Positions 20,501 through 28,552 of a DNA stretch of 64,000 nucleotides are shown in pieces. The stretch is from contig CAVYUC010000020.1 of the NCBI GenBank assembly GCA_963771595.1, positions 107,658 to 171,657 on the forward strand, given 5' to 3'. The position numbers and the translations under genes were made by a program. This DNA is from CAVYUC01 sp963771595. Its GTDB lineage: Bacteria; Bacteroidota; Bacteroidia; Bacteroidales; Prolixibacteraceae. The notes below the pieces were generated by a model. That model saw only the letters and a program-made list of their open reading frames with translations, did not search any database and was not told where the DNA came from. Numbering within the stretch: position 1 is the stretch's first letter; each line of letters begins with the position of its first letter.

Positions 20501-20885
20501 ACGCTCACTTACTGCCCGTAAATTAAAATACTGCCCGTTTAAAGATGTTGCCGGAATGCTGCGCTCGTTTCATTATGCTATATACATGGGCCAGCTCGAA
20601 AACAAATCGAAAATACCTGAAAGTGCCGATTTGTTGCAGCCCTGGCTTGAAGCATGGTACGAAACTGTTCATGAAACTTTTATTAACAGTTATTTGGAAA
20701 CAGCAAAAAACGCTTCTTTCATTCCCGATGAAAAACGGCAGATAAACGATTTGCTTTCGGTTTATACAATTGAAAAAGCAATTTATGAGGCAGATTATGA
20801 ATTTAATAACCGCCCCGACTGGTTGCACATTCCGCTTAACGGATTAAAAAAGATTTTAAATGATTTGGTAGAAGAAAGAGAATAA
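17565..20885 (+). CDS. treS: Trehalose synthase-maltokinase fusion (TreS-Mak/Pep2)
   Basis: The protein has 1106 residues. The N-terminal half (1 to about 545) is TreS: Asp205 in DGLRLDAVPYLYEREG, Glu247 in LLAEANQWPED and Asp313 in FLRNHDELTLEM. The C-terminal half (about 570-1106) is a maltokinase, with VHGDYHLGQVLF near 952 (catalytic-loop Asp) and IDFEGEP near 974 (metal Asp). It isomerises trehalose to maltose and phosphorylates it to maltose-1-phosphate for GlgE. Fusion of both steps is known and allows direct hand-over. It sits between glgE and glgB in the operon. Confidence 0.93.
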   Translation: MQKSDSKNWYKDAIIYQAHVRSFKDSNGDGIGDFNGFIQKLDYLKSLGVTAIWILPFYKSPLKDGGYDISDFTGINSDYGSMADFKRYIREAHKRGLRVITEMVLNHTSSEHKWFERARRAKPGSAYRDFYVWNDSTDKYNDARIIFQDFEISNWSWDPVAKAYYWHRFYSHQPDLNFDNPSVHNAVIKVLDFWFKIGVDGLRLDAVPYLYEREGTNCENLPETHQFLKKLRKHIDDNYEDKMLLAEANQWPEDSSEYFGKGDECHMAFHFPLMPRLYMSMRMEDRFPLIDILEQTPQIPENCQWAIFLRNHDELTLEMVTDEERDYMYKSFAKNPKQRINLGIRRRLAPLLDNDRKNIELMNILLFSLPGTPIVYYGDEIGMGDNYYLGDRDGVRTPMQWSADRNAGFSTAEPQRLFLPVIFNHDYHYESINVENHEKNPTSLLWWMRRIIAKRKQYKAFSRGDIKFIDTNNSKILAFIRSFEEEQILVIINLSRYSQQAELDLSEFAGYTPTEVFSRNRFAPIGKNHYMFPLQFKNYFWFELTKPEEVESELILQDSQLSVSSKEWNQMKESTIVSMEKILLNYVQKNRWFRGKAKKMSGIEIKHAFPMSTGVINSYLLIVVTKYVEGKDEDYIIPLSLVTGDAISDIKYKHPEAQVAHVDIDGHEGLIYDGSYNKDVRDLFFQLMLTKGKVKYKDASLNGITGKKTGSKVNKDELPLASRVLLAEQSNTSILYDSRFFFKMYRSPEEGNNPELEIIKTLTENTGFRNFPTFAGALEYQKNDAGSTAIGILVDFVQNEGNAWDFTQTSIDHYFDRIIEDKEILNISKTSGSSDIINVVGPENMNELLGPFFIEMVTLLARRTAEMHMALASVKSKKDFAPEPFSLLYQKSLYQSFRTLIKRTINQMKSSKKKLNEEQQDLIEDIIKNESLLLSTIKYTLEKKKIHTSKIRVHGDYHLGQVLFTGKDFMIIDFEGEPTRSLTARKLKYCPFKDVAGMLRSFHYAIYMGQLENKSKIPESADLLQPWLEAWYETVHETFINSYLETAKNASFIPDEKRQINDLLSVYTIEKAIYEADYEFNNRPDWLHIPLNGLKKILNDLVEERE

Positions 20886-20913
20886 AGTCAGCAAACACAA
20901 TAAAAAACAAAAT

Positions 20914-23037
20914 ATGAATGCGAAACAAAATAAATCGAACACAACAAAAAAAGAATCAACAGCTGCAAAAAAGAAAACCACTGCTGCCGGCGCTAAAAAA
21001 GCAACAACCGCTAAAAAAACAGTAACTAAAAGTAAAAAAGCAGCTGCTCCGCGAAAACTGGCAGCAACAAGAAAAACAAAGGCCGAAGAAGTGAAGGCAC
21101 CTGTTGCTCCGGCTCCCGAAACCAAATCGAACGTTCAAAATCCTTCTGAAATTATTTCAGATTATGATATTTATCTTTTCCGCGAGGGAAAACATTTCAC
21201 CTTGTACAACAAACTGGGAGCGCACGTTACCGAACAAAACGGAACACGGGGAACCTTTTTTGCAGTTTGGGCGCCCAATGCAAAATCAGTTTCAGTAATT
21301 GGTAATTTTAATGGCTGGTTAAAAGACAGCAATCGCCTGGAAGTCCGCAGCGATGGTTCCGGAATCTGGCAGGGTTTTATCCCCGGAATTGAAAAAGGCG
21401 AAGCATACAAATATTTCATCACCTCGCAGTTTAATGATTATTCGGTTGAAAAGGCCGACCCGGTTGGGAGTTACAGCGAGCAGCCTCCAAAAACGGCTTC
21501 AATAGTCTGGGAATATAATTACAACTGGAACGATTCGGAATGGATGAAAAAGCGAAAAGAAAAAAATGCACTTGAAAGTCCGTATTCTGTTTACGAAGTA
21601 CATCTCGAATCGTGGCGAAGAAAACCCGAAGAAGGCAACCGCCCGCTGACATATGCCGAACTTGCTGAACAACTTGCCGCTTATGTAAAAGAAATGGGCT
21701 ACACCCACATCGAACTGATGCCGGTGACTGAATACCCGTTTTCGGGTTCGTGGGGTTACCAGGTAACCGGATTTTTTGCACCAACCAGCCGTTTCGGAAA
21801 TCCCGATGAATTCATGTACTTTATTGATTACCTGCACCAAAATGATATTGGCGTAATCATGGACTGGGTGCCGTCGCATTTTCCGGGAGATTTGCATGGC
21901 CTTCATTTTTTCGATGGCACGTATCTTTACGAACATGAAGATCCGCGAAAGGGATACCACCCCGACTGGAACAGCTATATTTTTAACTACGGACGAAATG
22001 AAATCCGCAATTTCCTGATCAGCAGCGCCCACAGCTGGATGGAACGGTTTCACATTGACGGAATCCGTGTGGACGCAGTGGCATCGATGCTTTACCTTGA
22101 TTACTCGCGAAAGGAAGGCGAATGGATTCCGAACGAGCATGGCGGCCGCGAAAATCTGGAAGCTATCCGGTTTATGCAGGATTTAAATGAATCGTTGTAT
22201 GTAAAATTTCCAGATGTACAAACTATTGCCGAAGAATCTACAGCCTGGCCAATGGTTACCCGCCCGGTTTATACAGGTGGGCTGGGTTTTGGAATGAAAT
22301 GGAATATGGGTTGGATGCATGATACACTGGGTTATTTTTCGCATGAACCCATTCATCGCAGCTACCACCACAACCAAATGACATTCAGCATCATGTACGC
22401 CTTCAACGAAAATTTCATGCTTTCGCTTTCACACGATGAGGTGGTGCACGGCAAAGGAAGCCTCATCAATAAAATGCCCGGCGACAACTGGCAGAAATTT
22501 GCCAACCTGCGGACATTGTTTGGTTTTATGTTCGCCCATCCGGGCAAGAAACTGCATTTTATGGGAATGGAAATCGGCCAGTGGAATGAATGGAACCACC
22601 AAACCAGCCTCGATTGGCACCTGCTTGATGACGATTTTCACAAAGGACTGCAGTTCTTTATGAAGGATTTAAACAGCGTGTACAAACGTTATCCGGCTCT
22701 TTATGAAAATGATTTTACGGAAGCCGGCTTTAAATGGATTGACGCCAACGATGCACCAAATTCAACATTGAGTTTTATGCGGTTTGATAAAGAGAAAGAA
22801 CAGGTAGTTATTGTGGTTGCCAATTTTACACCAATACCAAGGCACAACTACCGCATAGGCGTTCCGAAAGATGCAAAATGGAATGAAATTTTAAACAGCG
22901 ATGCCGTTCAGTATGGCGGCGGAGGCATGGGTAATTTTGGAGGTGTTGCTGCAAATCCGGTTCCCTATCATGGAGAAGATCAATCTATCAATATTTTGAT
23001 TCCGCCCCTGGGAATTGTAATGTTTGCAACGGAATAA
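20914..23037 (+). CDS. glgB: 1,4-alpha-glucan branching enzyme GlgB with histone-like Lys/Ala-rich N-terminal tail
   Basis: The protein has 707 residues. From about residue 80 it is ordinary GlgB: a CBM48 domain, then Asp387 in DGIRVDAVASMLYLDY, Glu440 in QTIAEESTAWP and Asp508 in LSLSHDEVVHGKGS. The first 60 residues are a tail of Lys, Ala and Thr (for example KKATTAKKTVTKSKKAAA) with about 17 lysines and no hydrophobic core, like a histone H1 or HU tail. The tail is in frame with the only sensible ATG at 20914, 28 bases after treS-mak. It introduces alpha-1,6 branches into the chain made by GlgE. The tail function is unknown. Confidence 0.93.
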   Translation: MNAKQNKSNTTKKESTAAKKKTTAAGAKKATTAKKTVTKSKKAAAPRKLAATRKTKAEEVKAPVAPAPETKSNVQNPSEIISDYDIYLFREGKHFTLYNKLGAHVTEQNGTRGTFFAVWAPNAKSVSVIGNFNGWLKDSNRLEVRSDGSGIWQGFIPGIEKGEAYKYFITSQFNDYSVEKADPVGSYSEQPPKTASIVWEYNYNWNDSEWMKKRKEKNALESPYSVYEVHLESWRRKPEEGNRPLTYAELAEQLAAYVKEMGYTHIELMPVTEYPFSGSWGYQVTGFFAPTSRFGNPDEFMYFIDYLHQNDIGVIMDWVPSHFPGDLHGLHFFDGTYLYEHEDPRKGYHPDWNSYIFNYGRNEIRNFLISSAHSWMERFHIDGIRVDAVASMLYLDYSRKEGEWIPNEHGGRENLEAIRFMQDLNESLYVKFPDVQTIAEESTAWPMVTRPVYTGGLGFGMKWNMGWMHDTLGYFSHEPIHRSYHHNQMTFSIMYAFNENFMLSLSHDEVVHGKGSLINKMPGDNWQKFANLRTLFGFMFAHPGKKLHFMGMEIGQWNEWNHQTSLDWHLLDDDFHKGLQFFMKDLNSVYKRYPALYENDFTEAGFKWIDANDAPNSTLSFMRFDKEKEQVVIVVANFTPIPRHNYRIGVPKDAKWNEILNSDAVQYGGGGMGNFGGVAANPVPYHGEDQSINILIPPLGIVMFATE

Positions 23038-23046
23038 CCACTACCT

Positions 23047-23070
23047 CCCGGTTTCTTTTAAGAGACCGGG
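23047..23070 (+). other. Intercistronic hairpin between glgB and treY
   Basis: CCCGGTTTCT (23047-23056) pairs with AGAGACCGGG (23061-23070) over a TTTA loop; one pair is G-T. No U-run follows, so it is more likely an mRNA-stability or attenuation structure than a full terminator. Confidence 0.4.
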
Positions 23071-23086
23071 CGCAAATATAAAAATT

Positions 23087-25776
23087 ATGACAACTTTTAA
23101 TCCCGTTTCAACATACCGGTTACAGTTTAATAAGGATTTTAAACTGAAAGATGCAGAACTGATTGTACCTTATTTGGCAAAATCGGGAATTAAAACGATT
23201 TATGCATCTCCCATCTTTCATGCGGTAAAAGGCAGTATGCATGGATATGATGTTACCAATCCGCTGAAACTGAACCCGGAAATCGGAACTGCTGCGGATT
23301 TTGAAAATCTCATTGAAAAAATCCACGAATACGAAATTGGCTGGATTCAGGATATTGTGCCGAACCATATGGCTTTTTCAACTGAAAACCCCTGGATTTA
23401 CGATGTGCTTGAAAAAGGAAAAAAATCGCCGTACTACGGATTCTTTGATATTATCGAAAACCATTCGGACAAAAATGTGAATAAGCGCCTGATGCTGCCG
23501 TTTTTTGGTAAGCCGCTGGAAGCGCTTATCAACGACAGGGAATTATCATTCAGTTTTGGCGAAGAAGGATTTCAAACTGAATTATTTCGATAATCATTAT
23601 CCGGTTTCAGTTCCTGCATATCGCGAATTGCTAAAACCGGTTGCAGAAAGGGAAATCCCGGAAGAAATTGCTTCATTTTTAAAGGATGAAGATCTTTTTA
23701 AGGATTTTGAAAAAAAGCGCAGTTTGTTGTTTAGCGATTATTCGGGCTCACCCGAAACGGCAAATTACATCAATGAGTGCCTGGCAGCCGCTAATAACCG
23801 GCACGAAAAAATGAAGGCTGTAATTGATGAACTTTATTATTATCCCTCGTTTTGGAAAGATACGGAAGCCAAAATCAACTACCGCCGGTTCTTCACCATC
23901 AACGGACTGATTTGCGTGAATATTCAGAATAAAAAGGTGTTTGACGCCACACATGATTTAATCCGGCAATGGATTGAGCAAAATAAAATAAACGGATTGC
24001 GGGTCGATCATATTGATGGCTTATTTAATCCGACAGAATATCTCAACCGGTTGCGGGAAATGGCAGGTCCGGATTCCTGGATTCTTGTGGAAAAAATCCT
24101 GGAAGAAGATGAAAAACTACCGGAACAATGGCCAATTGAAGGTTCATCGGGTTATGATTTTCTGGGATTGGTAAACAACCTTTTAACCAATCCTGAAAAA
24201 GGCCCGGTTTTCTATTCCTATTACAACGACTGGATTGATAAATCTGATGATTTCAGCGATGTGTTTTACAAGAAGAACAGGTTTATCCTGTACAACCGGC
24301 TGCGCGGCGAACTGGAAAATCTCACCCGTGAATGCCTGTCACTTGATTCTGTTTCGCAATTAAAACTTACAGAAGAAAACGTAAAGCTGGCAATCGGTGA
24401 GTTTCTTGTTTTTTGCCCGGTATACAAGGTGTATAATTCTCCTTCAAAATTTACAGAGCAGGAAAAAAAGAGGGTTTCCGAAATAATAGAAGCGGCAAAA
24501 GAGAAGAACAATGAAAACGAAAAAGCATTGACAGCTCTGCTCGATCTCTTTCTTTTAAAACTTCCCGAAAGCTAAAAATGAACTGGCCGGAATTGATAGC
24601 TTTTTCAGGCATTGCATGCAGTTTACAGGGCCATTAATGGCAAAGGGAATTGAAGATACCGCGTTTTACTCGTACAACCCCTTTATCTGCCACAATGAAG
24701 TTGGCGATTCGCCGGGATATTTTGGTATCAGTACCGAAAAATTTCACCGGCGCATGCAGGAACGGCAAAAGAAACAGCCGCTGACCATGAATGCCATTTC
24801 CACACACGACACCAAAAGAGGCGAAGATGCACGGGCACGCCTGAATGTGTTAAGCGATATCCCCGAAATATGGATGGAAGCTACAAAACACTGGCGGAAT
24901 TTAAACCGCGGCTTCAAACAACAGAAATACAATAAAGAACTCCCCACTCCCAACGACGAATATTTGATTTACCAGGTGTTGTGTGCCCATTTACCGATGG
25001 ATGCAAAAATCACTGATTCGTTTAAAGAACGTTTGCAGAATTACCTTGTAAAAGCCATGCGCGAAGCAAAAGTAAATTCATCGTGGAGCAATCCCGACGA
25101 AGATTATGAAAACACCACTCTTAATTTTGTTCGCCGGATTTTATCTCCCGACACTGAATTTATAAACAGTTTTCTTCTTTTTATGGAAAATGTAATTCCG
25201 CATGGAATGATAAACTCCATCACCCAGTTAATTCTGAAAAATACGACGCCCGGAATTCCGGATACTTTTCAGGGCACCGAAAACTGGAATCTCAGTTTTG
25301 TTGATCCCGACAACCGGCAACCGGTAGATTACCTCAAACTGGCAGAAAATCTTGAAAAACAAATTGAAGAATATTCCGCCAATGCATTCCGGCTGGCTGC
25401 ACGGTTGTGGCAAAATCCTGTTTCAGGAGAATTGAAACAGTTTCTCTCGTGGCTGACATTAAATGAAAGAATGAAATACAATGATTTGTTTCTAAACGGA
25501 GATTATATTCCGCTAAATGTTACAGGCCGTTTCCGGAAAAATGCCATCGCCTTTTACCGGGATCACAACGATGAACATCTGGCGGTAATACTTCCGTTGA
25601 ATACTGCCGGTATGCCTGCTGGTTTCAAATGGGGAGAAACACAGGTGGAACTGCCTGATTCGGCACCATAAAACTGGGAAAACCGCCTTACAAAAAACAA
25701 ATTGAAAATTTCCGGCAAGTTGGATATTGAAGATATTTTCACCATTCTTCCGTTTGCAGTTTTAAGAAACATTTAA
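23087..25776 (+). pseudogene. treY: Malto-oligosyltrehalose synthase TreY (GH13), broken by two frameshifts and a stop
   Basis: The start is MTTFNPVSTYRLQFNKDF at 23087. Restored, the protein is about 896 residues, normal for TreY. Motifs present: DIVPNHMAFSTENPW, INGLRVDHIDGLFNP (nucleophile Asp), ILVEKILEEDEKLP (acid Glu), GSSGYDFLG and QFTGPLMAKGIEDTAFYSYN. Breaks: an extra C at about 23573, an extra T at about 24573, and an in-frame TAA at 25669-25671, after which the natural C-terminus (NWENRLTKNKLKI to FAVLRNI) continues in the same frame to 25776. TreY turns the reducing end of maltodextrin into a trehalosyl end for TreZ. If the breaks are real, TreZ has no substrate from this locus. 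Confidence 0.85.
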
Positions 25777-25778
25777 CA

Positions 25779-25831
25779 GGTGTTTCGGTTTTTTACCGGG
25801 AAAAAACTTTCCGGTTAAAAACCGGAACACC
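25779..25831. repeat. REP-like inverted repeat, left of transposase remnant
   Basis: The arms GGTGTTTCGGTTTTTTACCG (from 25779) and CCGGTTAAAAACCGGAACAC (25811 on) are inverted copies with about two mismatches. The core CCGGTTAAAAACCGG is itself near-palindromic and recurs at about 26311. It begins right after the treY stop, so it may also serve as a transcript end. Confidence 0.65.
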
Positions 25832-25868
25832 ATTTTTCTTTAAATTGCAGTAACAATTCATACAGTTC

Positions 25869-26266
25869 ATGGGAAAAAAAGAATTTTACCGGCGGACACT
25901 GCCACATTTTCAACAACCGGTCAAATCTATTTTATGACCTGGAATTTAAAAGATGCCGTCCCTCCAAAAGCCCTGGCACGATATACCAATAAGCTCAATG
26001 AATTAAAAGCTCAGATTGAATTTCTGGTAAAAGAAAAAAACGGGAATGAAAAAATAATCCAATAAAATGAAAACAGGCTGGCCGAATTATGGCAGAAAGA
26101 AAGCTTTGATACAACCATCCGCGACAACTAACCCCTGTATAATGCCGTCAGGTACAGTTTGCAAAATCCGGTTTCAGCAGGATTGGTTTCGGATTGGAAA
26201 GAATGGCCAGGCACTGGATTTCCTCCGAATGGGCCGGAATCTAAAAACGGGTGCGCCGGTTTCTAA
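25869..26266 (+). pseudogene. REP-associated tyrosine transposase (RAYT, Y1_Tnp) remnant
   Basis: The reading starts MGKKEFYRRTLPHFQQP, then after a frameshift continues IYFMTWNLKDAVPPKALA. This is the usual opening of REP-associated transposases of the IS200-like Y1 family. The ending is also recognisable: KESFDTTIRDN, then NPVSAGLVSDWKEWPGTG. The central part with the HUH motif and the catalytic Tyr is missing, so it is an internally deleted, inactive copy. Its stop codon lies inside the right-hand palindrome. Palindromes of the same sequence family flank it on both sides, as expected for a RAYT and its REPs. Confidence 0.7.
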
Positions 26267-26333
26267 CCGGCAAAAAAATTCTGGTTAGAAACCGGAATTT
26301 TAAAATAGTTCCGGTTAAAAACCGGAACACCCC
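26249..26333. repeat. REP-like palindrome pair, right of transposase remnant
   Basis: The first hairpin has the arms CCGGTTTCTAACCGG and CTGGTTAGAAACCGG. It is followed by a copy of the left-hand element, CCGGTTAAAAACCGGAACAC at about 26311-26330. The last bases abut the stop of the spondin-domain gene (minus strand), so it may act as that gene's transcript end. Confidence 0.65.
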
Positions 26334-26334
26334 C

Positions 26335-27624
26335 TTAATTCTTTTTGATGGTCACTTTTATAACCTGCGAAGCTTCGGGCCATGAAAATCCATCATTTAC
26401 ATCAGTCAAAGGCCGCACTACTCCGTTTTCTTCAGTATCGGCCGAAGTCTGCGCACCGGGATATTCATTTACTTCAGTTCCGGCATCATACAACTCTATA
26501 AAATGCGTGATATCTTTTTCTGCAGCGCCATTTGATAATTTGATTCCATCGTCGCCGGTAGAAAAGAAAATATCGTTGGAGGCGCCCAGCATACTTGCAA
26601 TACTCAGCGATTGTCCCACCTGCCCTTCAATGGTAAACTGGTACATTTGTCCGGGGAAAAGTGGTCCGTCTCCGCCGCCAACCCGCGTTGCCTGAACTCC
26701 GGTGGTATATCCGGCAGCCATTAATGCGGCATGCAACGGCCCGGGATTCCCGGTTTCAGCAAGCGTTTCCAATCCGATACCATAATCAGAAGCTCCTTCA
26801 GTAAATACAGGCATATCTTTTTTATCGTGTAAAACCCAAAGTACTGGTGCAACTGGCGAAACATATCCGCTGTTCCATGAAAGCAAATGATCAAGCGGTT
26901 CCGCATTACCGGTTTCGGCAATGGCCTCCAATTGTGAACTTGCCATTTCGCCCTCTTCAAATATCGGAGTTTGCCCGGCGTAATGCACCACCCAGGCAAC
27001 CGGCGAAATAGCTGTTGTACTTCCGGAAAGCACATCAATGGTTACAGTAAACCAACTGTTGCCGTTGTAAGCCAGGGTTGCTTTTAAGTTTGTGGCAACT
27101 GTACCATAATCATAGCCGTCATTTACATCGGCCATGGTCATCACCACACTGTTTTCGTCAGCACCGTTGTGTGGATTGGACGGGCCAGGCTTCTGGTTAA
27201 CCTGTGTTCCGGCATCCCAGAGTGTAATTTCGGATGTAATATCGCCGGTTACCGGAGAACCACCGCTGTACAAATCAATCCCGTCTTCATCGAAAGCATA
27301 AAATCCATCGTTCGACAAACCATACATGGTAGCCAGTGATAATTTATGATGCGGACCTGCATGAAACGAAAATTTAAATGAATGTCCCGGATGTGCCGGA
27401 CCTGCCTCGCTGGCTCCTACCGGAATGTAAGTCGCTCCGGCTTCGAAGTAATCGTATGCCGTTGAAACATTTTCAACTGTAACTGTGTATGTACCCGAAG
27501 GTGGCGCTTCCGCTTTTTTTGTCTGCGCATCGTTTGGATTATCTTCCAAAAGTTCATCTTTATTGCACTGTGTAAATGCCATCGCAACCAGCGCAACTCC
27601 TAACAATAATTTTAGTTTTTTCAT
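26335..27624 (-). CDS. Spondin_N-domain lipoprotein
   Basis: The protein has 429 residues. MKKLKLLLGVALVAMAFTQC is a lipoprotein signal. Two Spondin_N-like regions follow. The first (about 45-175) has TYTVTVENVSTAYDYFEAG, and the second (about 200-427) has WFTVTIDVLSGSTTAISPVA. The stretch PVAxVxWVxH...EGxxxxxxLExxAETGNxxPL occurs twice in tandem around residues 210-300. Both regions end with a similar block (LWDAGTQVNQKPG and LYDAGTEVNEYPG, then DVNDG). Spondin_N proteins are secreted and of unknown bacterial role. Probably single-gene. Confidence 0.8.
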   Translation of the reverse strand: MKKLKLLLGVALVAMAFTQCNKDELLEDNPNDAQTKKAEAPPSGTYTVTVENVSTAYDYFEAGATYIPVGASEAGPAHPGHSFKFSFHAGPHHKLSLATMYGLSNDGFYAFDEDGIDLYSGGSPVTGDITSEITLWDAGTQVNQKPGPSNPHNGADENSVVMTMADVNDGYDYGTVATNLKATLAYNGNSWFTVTIDVLSGSTTAISPVAWVVHYAGQTPIFEEGEMASSQLEAIAETGNAEPLDHLLSWNSGYVSPVAPVLWVLHDKKDMPVFTEGASDYGIGLETLAETGNPGPLHAALMAAGYTTGVQATRVGGGDGPLFPGQMYQFTIEGQVGQSLSIASMLGASNDIFFSTGDDGIKLSNGAAEKDITHFIELYDAGTEVNEYPGAQTSADTEENGVVRPLTDVNDGFSWPEASQVIKVTIKKN

Positions 27625-27798
27625 AACTCTTTATTTTTTTAATGATTAATATGATGCAAGTTATGAAGTAGTTATCACGACAAAGTCACAGGAAACTGAA
27701 GGTTTTATAACATTTTCTTATGGAGAAATAATATATTTATTTGAAAGGAGTAACGGTATTTAACTATAAATTTAAAGTGGAAGAAAGAATCTGATAAA

Positions 27799-27890
27799 AG
27801 CAACGACAATTCTCCAATAAGTAACGCTGAATTTCATAAAAGCAACGGTGATTATTCCATAAGCAACGATATATTCCGTAATAGCGATAA
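27799..27890. repeat. Five direct repeats with exact 21-base period
   Basis: AGCAACG or AGTAACG occurs at 27799, 27820, 27841 and 27862, with a decayed copy (AGCGATA) at 27883, always 21 bases apart. Read as protein the units are heptads beginning Ser-Asn (SNDNSPI, SNAEFHK, SNGDYSI, SNDIFRN), but no start codon or ribosome site precedes them. Either a phased protein-binding array or the remains of a repeat-coding gene. The surrounding 27625-28054 holds no other gene. Confidence 0.5.
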
Positions 27891-27969
27891 AAAGTTTGGC
27901 TTCTTTTTAATTACATGAAAGTTAAAAGCCAAAAATAAAAACAGGCTGCAGGATGAAACTGTTTTATTG

Positions 27970-27977
27970 TAAATTTG
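27970..27977 (+). promoter_or_regulatory. Possible -7 element for the CpxP/Spy-like gene
   Basis: TAAATTTG matches the TAnnTTTG pattern and lies about 78 bases before the start at 28055. There is no clear TTG at the -33 distance. Confidence 0.3.
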
Positions 27978-28054
27978 AATTCAGAATTTATTGGATTACA
28001 CAGTAATGTAATGTTTTCAGAATTTTTAATTTGAACTATTTAAATCGAAATCAC

Positions 28055-28489
28055 ATGAACAGAATTTTATTTTTAATTGTGGTGCTGTTTACAACCGTTG
28101 CCATTAGTTGCAACCAAAGCCGTAACCAGAACGATCAATCAAATTACGGACCTGGCAGCGGTACAGATCGTGGAAATTTCGATCCGGAACAAATGGTCGA
28201 CCGGCAGATGGAACAGATGAAAGATCAGCTGGATTTGACCGGTGATCAGGAAACGCAGATGCGTAAAATCCTGAAAGAAGGGGCTGAAACCATGCAAAAA
28301 GCACGGATTGAAATGCGCGAAAGCGGCGGCGGTTTTGAAGGTATGCGCGAGCAAATGCAGCAAATGCGTGAGGAACAAAACGAGAAGGTAAAAGCCATTC
28401 TTTCGGACGAGCAATGGGAAAAGTACGAGCAAATTCAGCAGGAAATGAGGGAACGCAGAAGAGAAGGCGGCTTTGGAAAACCCAATTAA
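28055..28489 (+). CDS. Small CpxP/Spy-like lipoprotein
   Basis: The start is MNRILFLIVVLFTTVAISC, a lipoprotein signal; an upstream in-frame ATG (28031) would place eight polar residues before it and is less likely. The mature part is Met-, Gln-, Glu- and Arg-rich and helical (QMVDRQMEQMKDQLDLTGDQ, LSDEQWEKYEQIQQEMRER). It has an LTxxQ-like motif and a DEQW repeat, as in Spy/CpxP periplasmic chaperones and DUF4890-like proteins. Length 144 residues. Likely an envelope-stress or metal-related chaperone (inference). It stands alone, facing sucB. Confidence 0.6.
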   Translation: MNRILFLIVVLFTTVAISCNQSRNQNDQSNYGPGSGTDRGNFDPEQMVDRQMEQMKDQLDLTGDQETQMRKILKEGAETMQKARIEMRESGGGFEGMREQMQQMREEQNEKVKAILSDEQWEKYEQIQQEMRERRREGGFGKPN

Positions 28490-28511
28490 TTTGGCAGGAA
28501 CAGTAAAAAAC

Positions 28512-28548
28512 AATGCCATCTGCTGGAAACGGATGGCATTATTTTTTA
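28512..28548. terminator. Bidirectional terminator between the CpxP-like gene and sucB
   Basis: AATGCCATC (28512-28520) pairs with GATGGCATT (28532-28540). A T-run follows (ATTTTTTA) and an A-run precedes, so it can work for both convergent genes. Confidence 0.8.
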
Positions 28549-28552
28549 CTGT

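Noticed and set aside
20856..21138. Minus-strand open frames opposite the GlgB tail
   Set aside because: They are Phe/Ala/Val-rich mirror images of the Lys/Ala/Thr codons and have no start context or family.
23047..23070. Terminator ending the operon after glgB
   Set aside because: The hairpin is strong but has no U-run, and treY follows in 17 bases on the same strand.
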